Below, piece by piece: positions 61,487-64,000 of a stretch of DNA of 64,000 nucleotides (its first letter is position 1; the number at the start of each line of letters is the position of its first letter). The notes under the pieces are model-generated. The model was not told the DNA's origin, made no database searches, and was given only the letters and a program-made list of their open reading frames with translations. Where the stretch lies: positions 10,090,021 through 10,154,020 of the forward strand of contig BSYO01000014.1 in the NCBI GenBank assembly GCA_033239525.1, written 5' to 3'. A program made the translations under genes and the position numbers. The DNA comes from Nepenthes gracilis. Taxonomy: Eukaryota > Streptophyta > Magnoliopsida > Caryophyllales > Nepenthaceae.

Positions 61487-63390
61487 AATTGCACCTTAAC
61501 ACCTAATTGGCACTGACTAGTGCACAAGAGTTAGTTTTTTTATAAATAGGTATTTTGATTGATTTTGAGTCATTTCTACAAAGATTTTCAAAGAAGAGGG
61601 GAAAAGAAAAGAGAAAAAAAAAAAAATAAAAGAGAAAAGATAGGAAAAGGAGATAATTTAAAGAAAAAAATCAAAGATCTTTTACTAGAATTAAATGAAA
61701 GTAAGTGCATCCAAATCTCTCTTCCTATAGTTACTATTTATTGTATTTCCTTGAATATTATTAATCTACATACTCATTCATGTATTATTTTCATACATAA
61801 TTTAAGTTTTCTTTGTATACATGTCATCCCACTCTAATTCATGAAACTTTTATAAAATATATACATTGAATTCATACACATTATATTTAAAAGTTGAATT
61901 TCTACAACAATACTCACATATGTCCCAAATTGGTATTTTATTGCCCTTGCATCTCTTGAAGCTCTATATATGTGCTTTCGCATATTTTAGTTTCTTGTAT
62001 AACTGTTCATATATAACTTATATTTGAATTAAATTGATGAAATTGCATTAGCATTATTGATTTTCTATAGTTTCTACAATGAATAACTCTTGTATATTTA
62101 TAAATTATACAATATATCTCTTACATATTTTAAGAAGCATATTAAAGTACCTGCATGATTCATATTTTTTTACATGTTATATATTTAAAAGAAATATAAC
62201 TAAAAGCTATACATAAATTTGATAATAAGTATATTTTTCAGTATAAAAAAATCTAAAAAAGAGTTCATATTTAAGTAGAATTTTTAGTATGATTAAGCAT
62301 GGACTATTATAAAAAAATTAATGAAATATATTTGACATATTTTAATAATTATAAGTTAATCAAATATTGAATCTATCATCATCCACAGTTAATAAAAATA
62401 GTATTCAGCCCCATTTATAGGTTTATATATAAATATCTTGCTTACAAGTTTTGAATAGTAACATATAGTCTTTGATCATGTAAAAAACAGTCATAACTCA
62501 AGTTTTGATATTCACCATTTATTGATAAGGTCATCATCATTCATTGATCCTCTATGTGTTCACCTAATTTTAGAATAATTTTAGTATGCTTTATTATTTG
62601 TTTAGTTAGCAAGTTTGACAGATTAATGACGGATTTTAGACATGATTATGCAATTACACAATTTGGTATATATTGAACATTTATTTTGAATTGTGCATAA
62701 TATATTTTGGAAATGATGTTATTGACGTTTTAGATTTTTGATCATATCATTATCCAACATATTTATATATATACATATACATATAAAAATTTATATATAT
62801 GTATTACTAAGCAATTGGTTTTTGTTTCACTCATCTTTCAGATCAAATGCCTCAAGCTAACTTACAGGCAAATGTTTTGGAAGGAAGGCTATTCGGTAAT
62901 GGTTTAGAGTGTTCAAATGTTAAATATATTAATGTATTATTTGGAATAGAACTGAAGCTTAAATTGTTAAATTTTAGTTAAGTTAGGTTATATTGTATTA
63001 CAGTTAACAATGTTATTTCACAATGATAATGCTTAAGTTAGATTTTTAAATTTTAGAGTAATTTAATACTCTAATGTTGGTAAGATGCACTTTTGCACAT
63101 ATAATTTAAGGACTTATAATTATAAATATTTAGAGCTATTTTTAGGTGTGGTATTTAGATCCAATGATAGAGATTATTATTTTATTTTAGACTATTCTTT
63201 GGCATTTAATTTGCAAATTCAGGTTCTAATATTAGGTTTTGGGGTTAATTTTGTGGAATAAACTATTAATTTATTTAAGGTTCTTAATTAAAATTGGATT
63301 ATGAAAAATGTGTTGTGAATTGAGTTAATTTGATTTCAAGATTAAGGATGTGACATAAAATAGTGGTTAATTGAGTTTAGCTAAAACAAC
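61487..63390 (+). mobile_element. Gypsy LTR-like unit, plus strand
   Basis: TATAAATA at 61541-61548, a purine-rich leader, GAA A|GTAAGTGC at 61701/61702, A/T-rich DNA, and TCATCTTTCAG|AT at 62841/62842, i.e. the same layout as the other long LTRs. The tail to 63390 resembles an LTR end (..GATGTGACATAAAATAGTGG). The start and exact ends are not defined; the left part touches LTR copy 3. Confidence 0.5.
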
Positions 63391-64000
63391 ATGGACAGCT
63401 TCCCCTGGACTCCTTCAAATATGTCAAACATTTCAATAGACATGATGGTTTGCAAGTTGAATCTCACATTCAGGCACAAGCCGATCAAACAAAAAACAAA
63501 TGAAACCATTAGGTGGAAAAACTCAGAGATCCATCAAGAGGTTAAAAAATTGACTACTATTGGATTCATTAAAGAGGTAAACCATTTAAATAGGTTATCC
63601 AATGTCATCCTCATCAAAAAAAGCATTGGAAAATAAAGCACATGCATCAACTTCACAAATGCAAATAAAGCATGTCTAAAATATAGTTTTTCACTTGCGA
63701 GGATCGACCAACCAATAGACTTAACATCTTTACATCAACTATTATACTTTATGGTTGCTTTCCTCGAATACAACAGGATCCAAATGAATCTAGAAGATAA
63801 AGAGATGACATCATTCATGACCTACCGGAGAACTTACTATTGCCATTTGGCATGAACAATATAAGAGCAACATACCAAGGCCTGAGGAACGAAATGCTTG
63901 AATGACAAATTGAAAGAAACATGGAAGTGTATATTGATTATATGCTAGTCAAAAGAATACATGCTAATGACAATATTAATGATTTGGCCGATAGGTTTGA
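63391..64000 (+). pseudogene. Gypsy reverse transcriptase fragment (runs off right edge)
   Basis: Frames give DMMVCKLNLTFRHKPIKQK, IHQEVKKLTTIGFIKEV, LSNVILIKKSIGK, then FTNANKAC, RIDQPIDLTSLHQLL, IQMNLEDKEMTSF and VYIDYMLVK. This is the RT of Ty3/Gypsy, nearest in style to the Tat lineage. Stops and frameshifts are present from 63634 on. Only the N-terminal half is in the window. Confidence 0.8.

Overview
This window is nuclear DNA of a flowering plant, most likely a eudicot. The evidence is a receptor-kinase gene that reads as HAESA-LIKE 2 (HSL2), spliced with plant-type GT/AG sites, set in A+T-rich DNA packed with nested Ty3/Gypsy and Ty1/Copia LTR retrotransposons. I see no prokaryotic, organellar or CRISPR features.

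Layout. 1-4299: end of a degraded minus-strand Gypsy element and its 5' LTR. 4300-5390: another Gypsy LTR fragment joined to the 3' tip of pol (chromovirus type). 5391-9698: an unresolved remnant, then an LTR with a primer-binding site at its left edge, a 309-bp-period tandem duplication and a long TATG/TACA microsatellite. 9699-20724: a minus-strand Gypsy element with ~2.26-kb LTRs; its 3' LTR is split by a 3,062-bp solo LTR (10067-13128, TSD TATAC). 20725-26880: a minus-strand chromovirus with remnants of gag, zinc knuckle, protease, RT, RNase H, integrase and chromo tail. 26880-30420: a possible gene fragment, then two odd mosaic copies of an LTR-like sequence with a minisatellite. 30420-41605 is the gene island: HSL2 (33731-37582) and, 1.4 kb downstream, a possible two-exon gene for a 44-residue peptide (38970-39373). 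41606-46490: a plus-strand Gypsy LTR and gag start, then a Copia LTR plus gag. 46491-61486: one Gypsy LTR followed by two partial tandem copies, one split by a 2,985-bp solo LTR (TSD CTCAA), the other by a 6,496-bp Copia element (TSD GGGCA, 495-bp LTRs). 61487-64000: another plus-strand Gypsy LTR-like unit and an RT fragment running off the end.

The only convincing host protein gene is HSL2, receptor for IDA-type peptides in organ abscission. The retroelements are dead: stops, frameshifts and, repeatedly, G-to-A type loss of catalytic or metal-binding residues.

The most unusual pattern is inside the long Gypsy LTRs. Across several diverged LTRs on both strands, a near-perfect 5' splice site (AG|GCAAGT or AG|GTAAGT) lies downstream of the TATA box; in four of them the spacing is 92-97 bp. 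About 1.1-2.2 kb further on comes a pyrimidine-tract acceptor (..CAG|AT). Just after the acceptor, one reading frame stays open for 8-13 codons and ends in an acidic residue plus stop. I propose that these LTRs are spliced transcription units with a conserved tiny terminal exon. This is an inference from sequence patterns only.
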